A stretch of DNA of 7,426 nucleotides, taken from Alphaproteobacteria bacterium TMED93. GTDB lineage: Bacteria > Pseudomonadota > Alphaproteobacteria > TMED109. Position numbers and translations under genes: made by a program. The notes under the pieces were generated by a model that worked only from the letters and a program-made list of their open reading frames with translations, had not been told where the DNA came from and did no database searches. The stretch is from NCBI GenBank assembly GCA_002171495.2, contig NHEU02000042.1, positions 8,269 through 15,694 on the forward strand. Direction: 5' to 3'. Of this stretch, positions 6,103 through 7,426 are shown piece after piece. Positions within the stretch are counted from its first letter, which is position 1. The number at the start of each line of letters is the position of its first letter.

Positions 6103-7253
6103 TAATTTATATTTCCTATTTTTTTTAACTTTCCTTTTGTAGTTAATACATATTTACATTTTAGATTTATTGCTTCTTTAATTGAATTTTTATTGGGAAA
6201 CAATTCTCTAATATAAATTCTATTACCTTTATAAAATTTTTTTAATAAAGCATCTTTTATATTATACTCAACATATACTTTTTCTCTCTCTTTAAATTTA
6301 AAAGAGCTACAAATATTATTAGTCATTAATGTTATTCCTATACCTAATTCATTATTGTCTAATAAATAGTCTCCTCCTATAGCTATAACATTAGAATCAT
6401 CTTTATTATAAATTTTAAATCCTAGATTTTGATAATTTAAAAAACTATTACCTTCTGATATATCTACAGTAATTATTATATCAGATTCATTTTTTTTAAG
6501 ATAATCCAGTGTTTTAAAAAATTTCTCTAATACAGTTTTTATTTTTTTAGGTAATTTTGATTTCTTAAAATTACTTTTTGCAGTATTTAAAGAACCTGTG
6601 CATTCTATAATACTTTTTAAGTACTTATACTTTTTTGTTTTTATTAGACCACTGTCTTTATTTTGTATTGCATCTCTAATTATTTGACCATCCTTAGTTT
6701 TCAGATTAATGTCATCCTCTAAATACCTCATTATGGATGGTACAGAAAAGTCTATTAGAGTATTTTTAATTTTTAAATTGCTAATAATTCTTTTCGTTAT
6801 TTGAATAATTTCTAATAATCCTTTATTGTATGGAGCACCAATTAGCTCAGCTCCGATTTGCTGGTACTGTCTATCTGATTGATATAAATTTTTTGTATTT
6901 CTTAATACTTCACCAGAATACATTAACCTTATAGGTCTTTTTACATGACTTAGCTTTGTTGATGCTAGCTTAGCAATTTGTGGTGTAATATCAGGTCTTA
7001 TAACTAAAATTTTTTTTGTAGAAGGTTCCATTAAGATAAAAGGTTCATGGTTAGTATTTTGAAGTTTTTGGTTAGAAGAAGAACTAATTTTAGTATTTTG
7101 ATATTCTAGAAGAGGAGTTTTCACTAGTAAATAACCATTCTTGTTTAGCATATCTAATATTTTTCTAGATGCAAATTCCTCTTTTTCTGCATGGTCTGGA
7201 AGTAGGACTTTAAAACCCTCTGGTAGCAATTCACTGTTATTATTCTTGTTCAT
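6102..7253 (-). CDS. hisZ: ATP phosphoribosyltransferase regulatory subunit HisZ
   Basis: Catalytically inactive histidyl-tRNA-synthetase paralogue that assembles with short-form HisG to make the first enzyme of histidine synthesis (ATP + PRPP to phosphoribosyl-ATP) and confers histidine feedback control. The product has 383 residues. Class II synthetase-like signatures: LLPEGFKVLLPDHAEKEE (9-26) near the N-terminus, RPDITPQIAKLA (86-97), and the motif-2-like RQYQQIGAELIG (128-139). A degenerate motif-3-like part has FLNYQNLGFKIY (271-282) and IGGDY (292-296). The HisRS histidine-binding loop (RGLDYY type) is not seen, which favours HisZ over a true HisRS. The C-terminal part (about 344-380) has the short alpha/beta remnant common in alphaproteobacterial HisZ. 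Presence of HisZ predicts a short HisG encoded elsewhere. The ATG at 7253-7251 begins 5 nt after the serA stop, with no Shine-Dalgarno; the stop overlaps the purA start by 1 nt. The lysine/isoleucine/asparagine-rich middle (about 180-250) is more diverged than the motifs. Confidence 0.93.
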   Translation of the reverse strand: MNKNNNSELLPEGFKVLLPDHAEKEEFASRKILDMLNKNGYLLVKTPLLEYQNTKISSSSNQKLQNTNHEPFILMEPSTKKILVIRPDITPQIAKLASTKLSHVKRPIRLMYSGEVLRNTKNLYQSDRQYQQIGAELIGAPYNKGLLEIIQITKRIISNLKIKNTLIDFSVPSIMRYLEDDINLKTKDGQIIRDAIQNKDSGLIKTKKYKYLKSIIECTGSLNTAKSNFKKSKLPKKIKTVLEKFFKTLDYLKKNESDIIITVDISEGNSFLNYQNLGFKIYNKDDSNVIAIGGDYLLDNNELGIGITLMTNNICSSFKFKEREKVYVEYNIKDALLKKFYKGNRIYIRELFPNKNSIKEAINLKCKYVLTTKGKLKKIGNIN

Positions 7254-7258
7254 TTAAT

Positions 7259-7426
7259 TTAAAAAGATAGTTTTTTTATACTTTTTACATTAGATATATT
7301 TTCTAATTTTCTTATTAACTCAGGATTAATTTTTCCATCTACTTCAATAAGCGATACAGCTTCTCCAGCTCCAGTTCTTCCTAAATTAAAAGTTGCTATA
7401 TTGACTTCAGCATTACCTAACTCAGT
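7259..7426 (-). CDS. serA: D-3-phosphoglycerate dehydrogenase, C-terminal ACT domain (cut by right window edge)
   Basis: First enzyme of serine synthesis (3-phosphoglycerate to 3-phosphohydroxypyruvate, NAD-dependent). Only the last 55 codons and the TAA stop (7261-7259) are present; this is the 3' end, with the catalytic domains beyond the right edge. The visible part reads TELGNAEVNIATFNLGRTGA, then GEAVSLIEVDGKI, and ends VKSIKKLSF. This is the classic ACT-domain ending of long-form SerA (GN.(D/E).NI..F.LGR...GE.....D). ACT domains in SerA can bind serine for feedback control; whether this one does cannot be told from a fragment. The stop is 5 nt before the hisZ ATG, so serA, hisZ and purA probably share a transcript. 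Synteny of serA with purA is common in alphaproteobacteria. Confidence 0.92.
   Translation of the reverse strand, partial: TELGNAEVNIATFNLGRTGAGEAVSLIEVDGKINPELIRKLENISNVKSIKKLSF

Noticed and set aside
6102..7253. Histidyl-tRNA synthetase as an alternative to HisZ
   Set aside because: The HisRS histidine-binding loop and canonical motif-2 arginine pattern are missing, and the serA/purA context is typical of hisZ.
1..7426. Mobile element, phage, toxin-antitoxin, defence or CRISPR content
   Set aside because: No transposase, integrase, direct-repeat array, tRNA attachment site or compositional break was seen; nearly all genes are conserved housekeeping genes.

Overview
This window looks like a core-genome segment of a very AT-rich, streamlined alphaproteobacterium. 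The evidence is the gene set and order: an RNase E N-terminus divergent from an AmiC-type amidase, then an RluA-family pseudouridine synthase followed by rpoH, facing a serA-hisZ-purA cluster. Strong A/T bias, AGA arginine codons, tiny intergenic gaps and few clear Shine-Dalgarno sites fit a SAR11-like or similar free-living marine lineage. This is inference; HisZ and PurA argue against a host-dependent rickettsia. No rRNA, tRNA, CRISPR, IS or phage feature was seen.

Layout: (1) Positions 1-350, minus strand, hold the first 116 codons of RNase E; the gene runs off the left edge. (2) A 144-base divergent spacer (351-494) probably holds promoters for rne and amiC, centred on an AGTATACT palindrome. 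(3) amiC (495-1619, plus) encodes an exported cell-wall amidase. Its stop overlaps by 4 nt the stop of a convergent gene for a secreted protein of unknown function (1616-2737, minus). That gene lies just downstream of a small single-span membrane protein (2766-3047, minus) resembling DUF6476. (4) A second divergent spacer (3048-3156) contains a 14-bp near-perfect palindrome and leads to the plus-strand pair pseudouridine synthase (3157-3891) and rpoH (3915-4808). (5) rpoH converges on purA with a 4-nt gap. purA (4813-6102), hisZ (6102-7253) and the 3' end of serA (7259-7426) form one tight minus-strand cluster with gaps of -1 and 5 nt.

Function: the right half joins serine synthesis (SerA), the regulatory subunit of the first histidine enzyme (HisZ) and the first committed AMP step (PurA). 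HisG/HisZ consumes ATP and PRPP while PurA feeds the adenine nucleotide pool, so tight linkage of hisZ and purA makes metabolic sense. The middle holds RNA modification and the heat-shock sigma factor. The left holds RNA decay and cell separation.

Most of the window is ordinary conserved core. The least explained parts are the secreted protein at 1616-2737, the membrane protein beside it, and the two divergent intergenic spacers. No convincing novel multi-gene system was found.
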